DNA of 64,000 nt, from NCBI RefSeq assembly GCF_002813245.1, contig NZ_PHUF01000004.1, positions 62,001-126,000 of the forward strand, written 5' to 3'. Origin of the DNA: Novosphingobium kunmingense. Its GTDB lineage: Bacteria > Pseudomonadota > Alphaproteobacteria > Sphingomonadales > Sphingomonadaceae. This document shows positions 53,378 through 62,528 of this stretch, piece after piece (the first letter of the stretch is position 1; each line of letters begins with the position of its first letter). The position numbers were made by a program, and so were the translations under genes. The notes under the pieces were generated by a model. It was not told the origin of the DNA. It worked only from the letters and a program-made list of their open reading frames with translations, and did not search any database.

Positions 53378-54301
53378 ATGACCCACCGTCCCCTGAAACT
53401 CGGCACCCGCCGGTCGCCCCTTGCCATGGCCCAGGCCGAAGAGGCGCGCGACCGCCTGCTGGCCGCCCATCCGGGGCTGGCGGTAGAGATCGTCCCCGTC
53501 ACCGCCAGCGGAGACAGGGTCACGGGATCGCTGGCCGATGCCGGCGGCAAGGCCTTGTGGACCAAGGAGCTCGACGCCTGGCTGCTGGCTGGCACGATCG
53601 ATTTCGCGGTCCATTCTGCCAAGGACGTCGAGACGATCCGCCCCGACGGCATCGCCATCGCCGCCGTCCTCCCGCGCGAGGACGTGCGCGACGTGCTGGT
53701 CGGCGTGGCCAGTCTGAGCGACCTTCCGCCGGGCGCGCGGATCGGCACCAGCGCGCCGCGCCGCGCCGCCCTGGCGCTGCACCAGCGCCCCGATTGCGAA
53801 GTCGTGACCTTCCGTGGCAACATCCAGACCCGCCTGGCCAAGCTGGCCGCGGGCGAGGCCGATGCGACCCTGCTGGCGCTGGCCGGGCTCAACCGCACCG
53901 GCCAGTCCACAGTCGGCACGCCGCTTGATCCCGGCACTTGGATCCCCGCGCCGGGCCAAGGCTGCATCGCCATCGAATGCCGCGCCGACGACGAAGCCAC
54001 CCGGGCGACACTTGCCGCCATCGACGATGCAGTCAGCAATGAGGCGCTCCACGCCGAACGCCGCCTGCTCGCGGCGCTGGGCGGCAACTGCCACAGCCCC
54101 GTCGCCGCCGTGTCCGACCGCCATGGCGACACGATCACCCTGCGCGCCGCCTTGTTCAGCCCCGACGGGCAGCAGCGGGTCGATGGTTCGCTGACCTTTC
54201 CAGCGCGCGACGCCGATGGTCCGGCGGCGCTGGCCGCCGATCTCCTGGCCCGCGCCGCGCCCGCCATCGCCGAACATTTCGCAGGTCCGCAAGGAGACTG
54301 A
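53378..54301 (+). CDS. hemC: Hydroxymethylbilane synthase (porphobilinogen deaminase)
   Basis: HemC, 307 residues, condenses four porphobilinogens to hydroxymethylbilane in haem synthesis. It starts MTHRPLKLGTRRSPLAMAQA. HSAKDVET (79-86) has the catalytic Asp83. GTSAPRRAALALHQRP lies at 123-138, FRGNIQTRL near 145, and the dipyrromethane-cofactor cysteine is Cys238 in LGGNCHSP. It is followed after 3 nt by hemD and then a membrane coiled-coil protein gene, one operon. Confidence 0.97.
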   Translation: MTHRPLKLGTRRSPLAMAQAEEARDRLLAAHPGLAVEIVPVTASGDRVTGSLADAGGKALWTKELDAWLLAGTIDFAVHSAKDVETIRPDGIAIAAVLPREDVRDVLVGVASLSDLPPGARIGTSAPRRAALALHQRPDCEVVTFRGNIQTRLAKLAAGEADATLLALAGLNRTGQSTVGTPLDPGTWIPAPGQGCIAIECRADDEATRATLAAIDDAVSNEALHAERRLLAALGGNCHSPVAAVSDRHGDTITLRAALFSPDGQQRVDGSLTFPARDADGPAALAADLLARAAPAIAEHFAGPQGD

Positions 54302-54304
54302 CGC

Positions 54305-55006
54305 ATGGTGCCATTGGTCGTGATCCGTCCCGAACCCGGCTGCAGCGCCAGCCTGGCGGCGGCCCGGGCGGTACGGCTCGAGGCGCATGGCTTTCCTCTT
54401 TTCGAAGTGGTCGCACGCAGCTGGGAAGCACCGTCGGCCGATCAGTTCGAGGCGATTCTCGGCGGGAGCGGCAACGCCTTTCGCCACGGCGGAAGGGGAC
54501 TGGCAGCGCTGCGCCGCCTGCCGGTCTATGCGGTTGGCGATACGACTGCGATCGCCGCGCGCGAGGCTGGGTTCGTCGTCGCGGCGACCGGCAACGGCGG
54601 CATGCAGGGGCTGCTCGGCAGCGTCGATCCCGCCCACCGGCGCTTGCTGCGCCTGGCCGGCGACGAGCGCGTGCCGTTGACCCTGCCGCGCGGCACGACG
54701 ATGGAGGAACGCGTGGTCTATGCCAGCATCCCACGTCCCATGCCGGCCGATATGATCGCCCTGCTGCGCACACCGGCAATGATCGCTCTTCATTCCGCCG
54801 AGGCGGCGCGGCACATGGCGGCGCAATGCGTCACCCACGGGATCCGCCGTTCGTTGCTCCGGCTGATCGCGCTCAGTCCGCGGATCGCCAGCGCGGCGGG
54901 CGACGGCTGGGGCGAAGTGGCCACGGCGAGGATGCCCAACGACAAGGCCTTGCTGGCCTTGGCCCTGCAGATGTGCCAAGACCCCGGCCCACGCGGCCGC
55001 GACTGA
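54305..55006 (+). CDS. hemD: Uroporphyrinogen-III synthase
   Basis: HemD, 233 residues, cyclises hydroxymethylbilane to uroporphyrinogen III. Sequence conservation in this family is low. The call rests on position 3 nt after hemC, length, the start MVPLVVIRPEPGCSASLAAA with the RPEPG opening, the central PVYAVGDTTAIAAREAGF (residues about 76-93) and the late IALHSAEAARHM near 160 where HemD proteins have a Ser-rich substrate loop. The end (EVATARMPNDKALLALALQM) is typical. It has a GGAG ribosome site. The next gene starts 2 nt after its stop. Confidence 0.9.
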   Translation: MVPLVVIRPEPGCSASLAAARAVRLEAHGFPLFEVVARSWEAPSADQFEAILGGSGNAFRHGGRGLAALRRLPVYAVGDTTAIAAREAGFVVAATGNGGMQGLLGSVDPAHRRLLRLAGDERVPLTLPRGTTMEERVVYASIPRPMPADMIALLRTPAMIALHSAEAARHMAAQCVTHGIRRSLLRLIALSPRIASAAGDGWGEVATARMPNDKALLALALQMCQDPGPRGRD

Positions 55007-55008
55007 GG

Positions 55009-55974
55009 ATGACGCAAGTACCCATGCGCGAGGATATCTATTCGACTGCACCGAACGGCACAGCCGCGCGCCGCGGCCTGTCGCTGCGCACCGTTTTGAT
55101 GGCGGCCGCCCTGGCCTTCCTGGGGGGAGCGGCGCTGGTCGGCTACCTTGTCTGGGATGGCCGTCTCGCGATGAGCGAGCGCGATCTTGCCGCGATGATG
55201 GGTGAAACGCCGTCCAAACCAGCCAGCTCTGCGCCGGCCGTCGCTCCTTCGCCGCAGGCCGTGGCCAGTGCGCCCGCCGCTCCGGTCGGGGCGGTTGCCG
55301 CAAGCGGTGTCGACAGCCGGGTAGCCGCGCTCGAACAGCGGCTCGCCCGGCTCGATCTCCAGGCGGCCGCGGCCGAAGGCAATGCCGCGCGCGCCGAAGG
55401 GCTGCTGGTCGCGCTCGCCACGCGCCGTGCGCTCGAACGCGGGGCGCCGCTCGGCTATCTGTCCGACCAGTTGAAACTGCGCTTTGGCGCAGCCCAGCCA
55501 GTGGCGGTCGAAACGATCATCCGCAGCGCGGCCACTCCGGTCACCCTAGACCAGCTTGTCGGCGGGCTCGACGCCATGGCGGCCCGGTTGACCGAGGCGC
55601 CGGTCAACGAAGGCGGCTGGCAACGGCTGCGCCGCGAATTGTCGGGCCTGTTTGTGGTTCGGCACGACGACACCCCCTCGACCAACCCGATGACCCGGCT
55701 CGACCTTGCGCGCCTGCTGTTGCGCACCGGCCAGGTCGATGGTGCAATCGATGCCGTGTCGCGCCTGCCCGGCGCGGCAGCGGCCGGCGACTGGATCGTC
55801 CAGGCCCGGCGCTATGCCGAGGCCGAACGCGCACTCGACCTCATCGAGACGACCGCCCTGCTCGATCCCGACAGGCTGCGCACCGCCAGCGGGCAGAGCG
55901 TCCGCCAGCCAAGCCCTGCCGGACCGAGCCCGGCAGCGGGACCGGTGGCGAACGCGTCGGAACAGTCGTTCTAG
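55009..55974 (+). CDS. Membrane-anchored coiled-coil protein of the hemCD operon (mitofilin-like)
   Basis: Hypothetical inner-membrane protein of 321 residues from ATG 55009 (MTQVPMREDIYSTAPNG); ATG 55024 is a possible alternative. A single span (RTVLMAAALAFLGGAALVGY, about residues 24-43) is followed by an Ala/Pro-rich linker, then a predicted coiled coil (VAALEQRLARLDLQAAAAEG, about 105-140). A C-terminal helical region (160-300) includes ETIIRSAATPVTLDQLVGGL. This layout and its place after hemC-hemD match the alphaproteobacterial relatives of mitofilin (Mic60). The role in haem synthesis or membrane shape is not shown. Its stop overlaps the ubiH-like gene's stop in a shared CTAG. Confidence 0.68.
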   Translation: MTQVPMREDIYSTAPNGTAARRGLSLRTVLMAAALAFLGGAALVGYLVWDGRLAMSERDLAAMMGETPSKPASSAPAVAPSPQAVASAPAAPVGAVAASGVDSRVAALEQRLARLDLQAAAAEGNAARAEGLLVALATRRALERGAPLGYLSDQLKLRFGAAQPVAVETIIRSAATPVTLDQLVGGLDAMAARLTEAPVNEGGWQRLRRELSGLFVVRHDDTPSTNPMTRLDLARLLLRTGQVDGAIDAVSRLPGAAAAGDWIVQARRYAEAERALDLIETTALLDPDRLRTASGQSVRQPSPAGPSPAAGPVANASEQSF

Positions 55975-57185
55975 GCGCGCAAAAGCTGCGGCAGGTCGCC
56001 TGACAGGCCGCGCGCTTCGTTCATGAAGAAAGTCTTGAGCCAGCCCGAGCGCTGGACCGCCGCCATGCCGATCCGCCGCACCGCGCTGGGCAGTTTGCCG
56101 GGCACCCCGAACAGGCGGACGATGGCGTCGGTTGTCGCCATCACGGTAAAGCTGTCGAGACTGCGCCAGCGTTCGTAACGCGCCAGGACCTGGGCATCGC
56201 CGGGATCGAGCCCGAGCCGCATACCCTCGGCGAGGCATTCGACCAGGACGCCGACGTCGCGCAGCCCCAGGTTCAACCCCTGCCCCGCAATCGGGTGCAT
56301 GCCGTGCGCGGCATCGCCGACAAGCGCCAGCCGCGCCTCGACGATGTGTCCGGCGTGATGGAAGTTGAGCGGATAGCCCATCCGCGGCGCGGCCAGGGCA
56401 ATGTCTCCGAAGATGCCGGCCATGCGCGATGCGATCTCGCCGACGAAGACCGTATCGGCCAAGGCGGCGACGCCCTTGGCGTCCTTTTCGTCGACCGTCC
56501 AGACCACCGCGCTACGGTGGCGGCCGTCGGGCAGGTCGTTCAAGGGCAGCAGCGCCAGCGGCCCGGCCGGGAAGAACACCTCCCAGGCCACCCCGCCGTG
56601 CGGCTTTTCATGGGTGATCGCTGTGACGAAGGCGCGGTGGCTGTAGTCCCACTTCGCCGACATCAGACCCGCTTCGGCGCGGGTTGGCGATTGCCGCCCT
56701 TCGGCGCCGACCAGCAGGCGTCCTTCCAGCACGCGCCCGTCATCGAGCGTCACGGCAACGCCGTGCTCGCCGCGCTCGCGCCTCACGGGCTCGACACCGC
56801 TGTGGAGGGCCACGCGCGGTTCGCCCTTCGCGGCCTCGAACAGGGCAAGGCGGATGTCGCGATTGGCGAACATCCGCCCCAGCGTGCCTTCGTCCGCCTT
56901 GGGCTCGAAATCGATCCGCCCCGGCTTCATCCCGTCGGTCACGGCGATTGCGGCAATCGGACAGCCAAGCGGCTCAAGCGCCTCGGCGAGGCCGATGTTC
57001 TGGAACAGGTTCCAGCTGGCCGAGGAAATCGCCGAGGCGCGGCCGTCGGTGCCTTCGGCGGTCAGTTGCTCTGGCGTCGCCTTGTCGATGACGTGGCTGG
57101 TAATGCCCTGGCGCGCCGCAGCCAGGGCCAGCGTCATGCCGACCAAGCCGCCACCCAGGATAACCAGGTCACGCCGCCCGTTCAC
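55971..57185 (-). CDS. UbiH/UbiF-family FAD-dependent hydroxylase
   Basis: FAD-dependent aromatic hydroxylase of 404 residues, UbiH/UbiF/COQ6 family, which adds a hydroxyl group to the ubiquinone ring precursor. It starts with GTG 57185 (MNGRRDLVILGGGLVGMTLA), containing the GGGLVG dinucleotide site. The DG-type motif is LLVGAEGRQSPTRAEAGL near residue 158, and the FAD-ribose motif is VGDAAHGMHPIAGQGLNLGL near 292. It overlaps the alkaline phosphatase stop by 4 nt, so the phosphatase gene is upstream in the same run. Which ring position it hydroxylates cannot be told; ubiH, ubiF and ubiL are all possible. Confidence 0.87.
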   Translation of the reverse strand: MNGRRDLVILGGGLVGMTLALAAARQGITSHVIDKATPEQLTAEGTDGRASAISSASWNLFQNIGLAEALEPLGCPIAAIAVTDGMKPGRIDFEPKADEGTLGRMFANRDIRLALFEAAKGEPRVALHSGVEPVRRERGEHGVAVTLDDGRVLEGRLLVGAEGRQSPTRAEAGLMSAKWDYSHRAFVTAITHEKPHGGVAWEVFFPAGPLALLPLNDLPDGRHRSAVVWTVDEKDAKGVAALADTVFVGEIASRMAGIFGDIALAAPRMGYPLNFHHAGHIVEARLALVGDAAHGMHPIAGQGLNLGLRDVGVLVECLAEGMRLGLDPGDAQVLARYERWRSLDSFTVMATTDAIVRLFGVPGKLPSAVRRIGMAAVQRSGWLKTFFMNEARGLSGDLPQLLRA

Positions 57186-58852
57186 TTCAGCCCCTCACAG
57201 GTGTTGCGGGTGCCGCCGTCGACGTCGAGGCAGCGTCCGTCGAATGTCCCTTCGGGCACGGTCAGGCCGAGCAGCGCGGCAAGCGTCGGCGCGATGTCGA
57301 TCGTTTCCACTGGCGCAGGCTGTTCGAACCCGCGCAACCCCCGGCGCCAGAACAGCATCGGCACGCGGCGATCATAGTCCCACGCGCTGCCATGGGTCGA
57401 AACGTAGCTGCCGACGGGTTCGGGAATCGGCGTCACGGCGCGGTCGAGGAGAATAACCAGATCGCCCGAACGGCTCGCCTCGAATGAGGCGCGGGCACGG
57501 TCCTTGAGAGTCCAGTCCTGCGGGCTGCCTGCGGGCAGCGGCGTGCGGGCCAGTTCATCGTGGGTGAATACGGCGGCAACCTGCGGATGGGCCCTGACCT
57601 GCTTGACCAGAGCGGCGACGACCGTGGCTTTCTGCGCCGGAGACAGGCTGCGGCTGACGTAGAAATCGCCGAACAGGCCGTCCGACTGGATCAGGGGATC
57701 GCTACTCGTCACGCCGGTCTGTGCGGCGATTGCCTTGGACAGTGCCTGCGGCGACAGGCTCATGTCGGCGCGGATCGCGCGCGGCAGGGCCTGTTCGCGC
57801 TGGCGCTCGGGCATGTCGAGCCCGCCATGGTCGGCGCTGAGCACCACGGCATAGTCGATGCCGCGCCGATCGAGATGGGCCAGCAGGCGGCCGATCTGCC
57901 GATCGAGCTCCATCATCTGGACGCACATTTCGCCGCCCTCGGTGCCGGTCGAATGGCCGACATAGTCGGTCGCCGAGAGACTGACCGAAAGGACATCGGC
58001 GGCCGGGCCCTTGCCAAGGTCCATCTCGTCGACCAGCGCGGTGGCGAGATCGATCGTGGCGGCGTCCATCCGCGGCGAGGCACGGAAGGCGTCCGGATTG
58101 TCGGCCGGCAAGGCAAAGCGGCCGGTGCCGAGCGTCCCCTTGCCCACGGTGACGGGACGGTCGGCCGGACCGCACCAGTCGGGCATGGCCATGGCCGGGG
58201 CGCCCTTCTTGATCAGGGCGGCGAGGGAAACATTCTCCTGCGTGACGGCCGGCGACGCCTCACGCCCCCTGAGCGTGACGAACTGGCCCTTGTTGTACCA
58301 CCAGGCGGCGTCGATGCGGTGGCCGCCCATCATCATCACCGCGCGATCCTTGGCCGAAACGGCCACGTTGCGGCTGGCGGGATTGGCGCCCTTCATCAGG
58401 TCGCCGAGGGTCGGGACCTTGAGGTGGACCGCCGAAACCACCGGTTCGCGGGTGCTGCTGGCCGGATCGCGCTCGTCCTCGGCGCAGTAGACGCGCTTTT
58501 CGGCGCGTGCAGTGCCAAGATCGAACCAGTTGTTGGCGATGATCCCGTTGCGCGCCGGGCGCGTGCCGGTCAGCAAGGTGGAGTGCCCGGGGCAGGTCTC
58601 GGTCGCGGCGTGGGCCTGGTATCCTGAGGGGAACACCGCGCCTTGCTGCAGCCGGGCCAGCCCTTGAGTGAAGCGGGGGCGGTACTGCGCGAACAGGTCG
58701 GACGAGAACTGGTCGACTGATAGCGCCAGGATCAGCCTGGGCGGTCCGGCTGGGACAGGCTGGGCCGAGGCGACGCGATCGGGCTGAGCAGTCGAACAGG
58801 CCCCCAGGACCAGGGTAAGGGCGCAGAAGGCGGAAACGGCAAGACGGCGCAT
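57182..58852 (-). CDS. Alkaline phosphatase/phosphodiesterase family lipoprotein (SPAP/PafA-like)
   Basis: Predicted envelope phosphatase of 556 residues. ATG 58852 (MRRLAVSAFCALTLVLGACS) gives a lipoprotein signal ending LGAC, with Cys19 as the anchor. The phosphatase core begins PRLILALSVDQFSSDLFAQ (metal ligand Asp47). The Thr nucleophile is in HAATETCPGHSTLL (Thr86). Later metal-site motifs are VSLSATDYVGHSTG near residue 295, VVLSADHGGLDMP near 341, and VSTHGSAWDYDRRVPML near 495. It matches the Thr-nucleophile, phosphate-irrepressible type described from Sphingomonas (SPAP) and Flavobacterium (PafA). The wider natural substrate is unknown. Confidence 0.88.
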   Translation of the reverse strand: MRRLAVSAFCALTLVLGACSTAQPDRVASAQPVPAGPPRLILALSVDQFSSDLFAQYRPRFTQGLARLQQGAVFPSGYQAHAATETCPGHSTLLTGTRPARNGIIANNWFDLGTARAEKRVYCAEDERDPASSTREPVVSAVHLKVPTLGDLMKGANPASRNVAVSAKDRAVMMMGGHRIDAAWWYNKGQFVTLRGREASPAVTQENVSLAALIKKGAPAMAMPDWCGPADRPVTVGKGTLGTGRFALPADNPDAFRASPRMDAATIDLATALVDEMDLGKGPAADVLSVSLSATDYVGHSTGTEGGEMCVQMMELDRQIGRLLAHLDRRGIDYAVVLSADHGGLDMPERQREQALPRAIRADMSLSPQALSKAIAAQTGVTSSDPLIQSDGLFGDFYVSRSLSPAQKATVVAALVKQVRAHPQVAAVFTHDELARTPLPAGSPQDWTLKDRARASFEASRSGDLVILLDRAVTPIPEPVGSYVSTHGSAWDYDRRVPMLFWRRGLRGFEQPAPVETIDIAPTLAALLGLTVPEGTFDGRCLDVDGGTRNTCEGLK

Positions 58853-58939
58853 CGTGGCTCCAGTGCGAAATTTAGTCGGCGGTACTCTGCCCTTCCGCTT
58901 GCGGCAAGGGCAGAGGGTGGGCCATAGGCTGGCGCCAGA

Positions 58940-61018
58940 ATGACGCATACCTTGCCTCCCATTGCCCCGTGCCGCAAGCGCAGCAGGGGCACTTTTGCGG
59001 CACTTGTTTCCGCGATTCTTGCCGTGATCGCGCTATGTTACGCCGGTGTGACGCCCGCCGCCGCGCAGACCACGCACATTGTGCCCGAGCTGGTTGCCGA
59101 AAGCGCCGGCCAACCGGGCAAGACGGTCACGCTGGCCATCGTCATGCGGCCCGAGGCAGGCTGGCACGGCTATTGGCTCAACCCAGGGGATGCCGGGCTT
59201 GGCATGACGGTCGACTGGGGCCTGCCGGCAGGAGCCAGGGTCGGCCCGCTGCGTTATCCGGTGCCCGATACCCTGCTTATCGCTGGGCTGATGAACCACG
59301 TGTTCGAGCACGAATATGCGCTGCTGGTGGACGTGGCTGTCCCCGCCGACGCCCGGCCCGGCGCGGTCCTGCCGGTGCGCGGCAAGGCGCAGTGGCTTGC
59401 CTGCACCGACAAGATCTGCGTTCCCGAAAGCGGCGTGATCGCGACCCAGATCGCGGTCGGCGTGCCCGGCAGCCCCGACCCGCGCTTTGCCGCGTGGCGC
59501 GCCGCCCTGCCCGCGCCGCTGGGCAGCGCAGTCGCCTATGCCTTCGCCGGCGACAGGGTCCGCATCGCCGTGCCGCTTCCGGCAACCGTAGCGCTGGATG
59601 ATCCGCACCTGTTCGTGGCCAGCGAGCGCACGGTCGATTACGCGTCCGACCAGGACTTTTCGCGCCGCGGCGACATGCTGATCGTTGAATTGCCGCGCGC
59701 CAAGTTCGAGCCGCTCGATCCCGGCACGCTGAACGCGGTGCTGCGGCTCAACCGGCAGGGCGACGGGGTGGAGATCGCCGCAACCCCCGGCACGGTGCCG
59801 CCCGCCGGAACGCCGTTACGATCCGCCGCGCCTCCCCAGGCCGGGCTAGGCTGGCTGCTGCTTTCGGCGCTGCTCGGCGGCCTGCTGCTGAACATCATGC
59901 CCTGCGTTTTCCCGATCCTCAGCCTCAAGGCGCTGAGCCTCGCCCGCGCTGGCGAAAGCGTGGTCCAGGCCAGGGCGGAAGGGCTGGCCTATACCGCCGG
60001 CGTGGTGCTGGCATGTCTGGCGCTGGGCGTGCTGCTGCTCGCCCTGCGCGCCGCCGGAACGCAGGTCGGCTGGGCCTTTCAGTTGCAGGAACCGGCCGTC
60101 GTCGCGGGCCTGCTGCTGCTGGCCGTCGCGATCACCGCGAATCTGGCTGGCCTGTTCGAATTCGCGGTTCCCGGCTTTGCCCGCGAAGGATCGCCGCAGG
60201 GCGCCTTTGCCACGGGACTTCTGGCGGCCTTCGTGGCAACGCCCTGCACCGGTCCGTTCATGGCGGCAGCGATGGGCGCCGCGCTGCTCATGCCGGCCAT
60301 GCCGGCGCTTGCCCTTTTTGCGGCGCTGGGCCTGGGCCTCGCGCTGCCGTTCCTCGCCCTCGCCTTCGTGCCCGCAATGCGCCGCCGCCTGCCCCGCCCG
60401 GGCGCCTGGATGGGCCGTTTCAAGCTGGCGCTGGCCGTGCCGATGGGGCTGACGGCGCTGGCCTTGCTGTGGCTGGAAAGCCGGGTCGCCGGCATGCGGT
60501 TTGCCGTGCTGTCGCTGCTTTTCGTCGGCGCGGTCGTGCTGGGCCTCTACCTCGTCGGGCGGGGCCAGCGCGTTGGACGCAGCGGCGCAGTACCGGCGTT
60601 AGGCACGCTCGCCGCAGCGGCCATGGCTCTCCTCGTGCTGCCGGCCACGGCGACGACGCCGGGTGCCGCTGCGCAGGGAGTCCTTCCCAGCAAGCCGTTC
60701 AGCGAAGCCGCGCTCGCCGAGGCACGGTCCGCCGGCAAACCGGTCTTCGCCTATTTCACCGCCGACTGGTGCCTGACCTGCAAGGTCAACGAGAGCGCCG
60801 CGATCGAGCGCAAGGACACGCGCGACGCCTTTGCCAGGGCCGGCGTGGTAGTGCTGCGCGGCGACTGGACGCGGCGCGACCCGGCGATCACCCGCTACCT
60901 GACCGAGCATGGCGCCGCCGGGGTTCCGCTCTATATGTGGTATCCGGCCAAAGGCGGTGCAGCACAGCAGCTGCCGCAGGTGCTGACGCCCGCCACGCTT
61001 GCCGACCTCGTCAGGTAA
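58940..61018 (+). CDS. DsbD-family thiol:disulfide interchange protein
   Basis: Inner-membrane electron-transfer protein of 692 residues that passes reducing power from the cytoplasm to periplasmic thiols. A signal (AALVSAILAVIALCYAGV) leads a periplasmic domain to about residue 295. Its WLACTDKICVPE motif is the DsbC/D-like cysteine pair. About eight spans follow; the membrane redox cysteines are in MPCVFPILSLKALSLA near 320 and ATPCTGPFMAAAMG near 433. A C-terminal thioredoxin domain holds TADWCLTCKVNE near 606, the WCxxC active site. Length suits the DsbD/ScsB group. It is alone on its strand, and its end overlaps the thiolase-like gene by 8 bp. Confidence 0.92.
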   Translation: MTHTLPPIAPCRKRSRGTFAALVSAILAVIALCYAGVTPAAAQTTHIVPELVAESAGQPGKTVTLAIVMRPEAGWHGYWLNPGDAGLGMTVDWGLPAGARVGPLRYPVPDTLLIAGLMNHVFEHEYALLVDVAVPADARPGAVLPVRGKAQWLACTDKICVPESGVIATQIAVGVPGSPDPRFAAWRAALPAPLGSAVAYAFAGDRVRIAVPLPATVALDDPHLFVASERTVDYASDQDFSRRGDMLIVELPRAKFEPLDPGTLNAVLRLNRQGDGVEIAATPGTVPPAGTPLRSAAPPQAGLGWLLLSALLGGLLLNIMPCVFPILSLKALSLARAGESVVQARAEGLAYTAGVVLACLALGVLLLALRAAGTQVGWAFQLQEPAVVAGLLLLAVAITANLAGLFEFAVPGFAREGSPQGAFATGLLAAFVATPCTGPFMAAAMGAALLMPAMPALALFAALGLGLALPFLALAFVPAMRRRLPRPGAWMGRFKLALAVPMGLTALALLWLESRVAGMRFAVLSLLFVGAVVLGLYLVGRGQRVGRSGAVPALGTLAAAAMALLVLPATATTPGAAAQGVLPSKPFSEAALAEARSAGKPVFAYFTADWCLTCKVNESAAIERKDTRDAFARAGVVVLRGDWTRRDPAITRYLTEHGAAGVPLYMWYPAKGGAAQQLPQVLTPATLADLVR

Positions 61019-62528
61019 ACCAGAACGCGTTGACCCCGTTCTCGTCGCTTTCGATCCGCACCGCGCGGCCCGCTACCGGACCGCTGCGCAGCGCGGCGAT
61101 CACGCCGGGATCGCGGCTGTCGCCAAGCACGCGCGATGCATCAACGCGCGCAACCAGCGTCGCGACCTCACCCTCCTTGCCCGGCTGGATGGTGAAAGTC
61201 TCGGCAGTGGCTTCGCCGTCATGGCTGTCGAGAACGGCATAGGCCGGAGCGATCTTGTCGAGGTGGCGCCAGCGGCTTTCGCTCCAGTCGGCCGGCTCGG
61301 TCGAATAGACGGCCGCAGCGTACTTGCTCATGTTGCCGCCGTTGGCCCCGACCAGCGCCCGGCTTCCCGGCTCGGCACGGCAGCGGGCGACCGCCTCGGC
61401 GATGGCGTGGCTTGAATAGTTGTTCCCCGCGCCGCCGAAGAATGGCAGCCCGCCGGTGAGCGTCCAGCCACGCGGATCGTCACGATCGAGCCCGAAGGAA
61501 TCGAGCAGGTTGAAAACGGGGATGGCGAAGCACGAATAGAAATCGATGTGCGCAAGGCTGCTCCAGTCCGTTCCCGCAACCTCAAGTGCAGTCGAGATTG
61601 CAGCAACAGCTGCGGGACTCTTTTCGAGATTCTCGCGGCTGAGCATCGATGGTTCGGCGCAATCGGCGACCGCGTGGACATACACCCAGCGATCCTCGGG
61701 TACGCCCAGGCGCCGCGCCTCGGCCACGCTGGCGAGCACGATTGCAGCGCCCTGGTTGACCTGGTCGCGCGCAACGACCAGTCGCCCGTAAGGTTCGGCG
61801 ACGAGGCGGTTGCGCTCGGTCAGCGCCGCCAGCTCCTCGGCGCTGCGAGCCGTCGGCGCGGCGCTGTGCGGATTGCGCGCCGCCACTTCGGTAAAGGGGG
61901 CGAAAAGCCTGCCGATCTCGAGGCGGTAGTCGTCGAGCGACAGGCCGAGCCGCTCGCGCCGCACGTTCTCGGCCAGCGGATAGGCTGCGATCGGCGCGGC
62001 GACGCCATGCTTCATGGCAGTCTTGTCGAGCACGCCGTCATAGCCCGTGCCGCGGTCCTCAAGGGTTCCGGGCTGGTCTTCCGACCAGTCGCGCTTTTCA
62101 CCGCGCGCCAGCAGCGAACGCATCGTCGAGATCGCTTCGGATCCGGCGATGGCCGCAACTTTCGAGCGGCCCGCGGCGATGTCGGCCGCAAATTCGCCGA
62201 CCAGCTTCTGCGGACCCTGGCCGCCGACGACCTCTAGGATCGCGCGCTCCGGGTCGGCGCCGGCGCGGCGCGCGATCGAACGCGGGGTGTTGGTCGAGTG
62301 ACCGAATGGCGCCGAATAACGCGTGGCCGAAATTTCGAACTGGCGGATCGCCGCAACCGTGTCGATCGCACCGGCAAGATTGCCGCTCGCCCGCGCATCG
62401 GCGATCGCTGCCTTCAACGCCGCGCCGGCCAGGTCCATCGGGCTCAATTCGGCATAACCGTCCTCGCCCACGCGTTCGGACACCTGGCCGACGCCGATGA
62501 TGACCGGGGTGTTGTTGCTGATCGCCAT
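61011..62528 (-). CDS. Thiolase-like acetyl-CoA acetyltransferase family protein without the usual N-terminal Cys
   Basis: Thiolase-superfamily protein of 505 residues starting MAISNNTPVIIGVGQVSERV. The nucleophilic cysteine loop of true thiolases is represented by VVGGQGPQKLVGEFA (about 100-114), with no Cys. The middle has FYSCFAIPVFNLLDSFGLDR in place of the NEAFA block, and TLTGGLPFFGGAGNNYSSHA follows. C-terminal ALVGANGGNMSKYAAAVYST stands in the GGGxG loop region, and a beta-rich OB-like tail follows (about 425-505). It could be an acyl-CoA-binding or aldolase-partner protein, as in steroid side-chain cleavage. It overlaps an SDR stop by one base and forms a pair with it. Confidence 0.78.
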   Translation of the reverse strand: MAISNNTPVIIGVGQVSERVGEDGYAELSPMDLAGAALKAAIADARASGNLAGAIDTVAAIRQFEISATRYSAPFGHSTNTPRSIARRAGADPERAILEVVGGQGPQKLVGEFAADIAAGRSKVAAIAGSEAISTMRSLLARGEKRDWSEDQPGTLEDRGTGYDGVLDKTAMKHGVAAPIAAYPLAENVRRERLGLSLDDYRLEIGRLFAPFTEVAARNPHSAAPTARSAEELAALTERNRLVAEPYGRLVVARDQVNQGAAIVLASVAEARRLGVPEDRWVYVHAVADCAEPSMLSRENLEKSPAAVAAISTALEVAGTDWSSLAHIDFYSCFAIPVFNLLDSFGLDRDDPRGWTLTGGLPFFGGAGNNYSSHAIAEAVARCRAEPGSRALVGANGGNMSKYAAAVYSTEPADWSESRWRHLDKIAPAYAVLDSHDGEATAETFTIQPGKEGEVATLVARVDASRVLGDSRDPGVIAALRSGPVAGRAVRIESDENGVNAFWFT

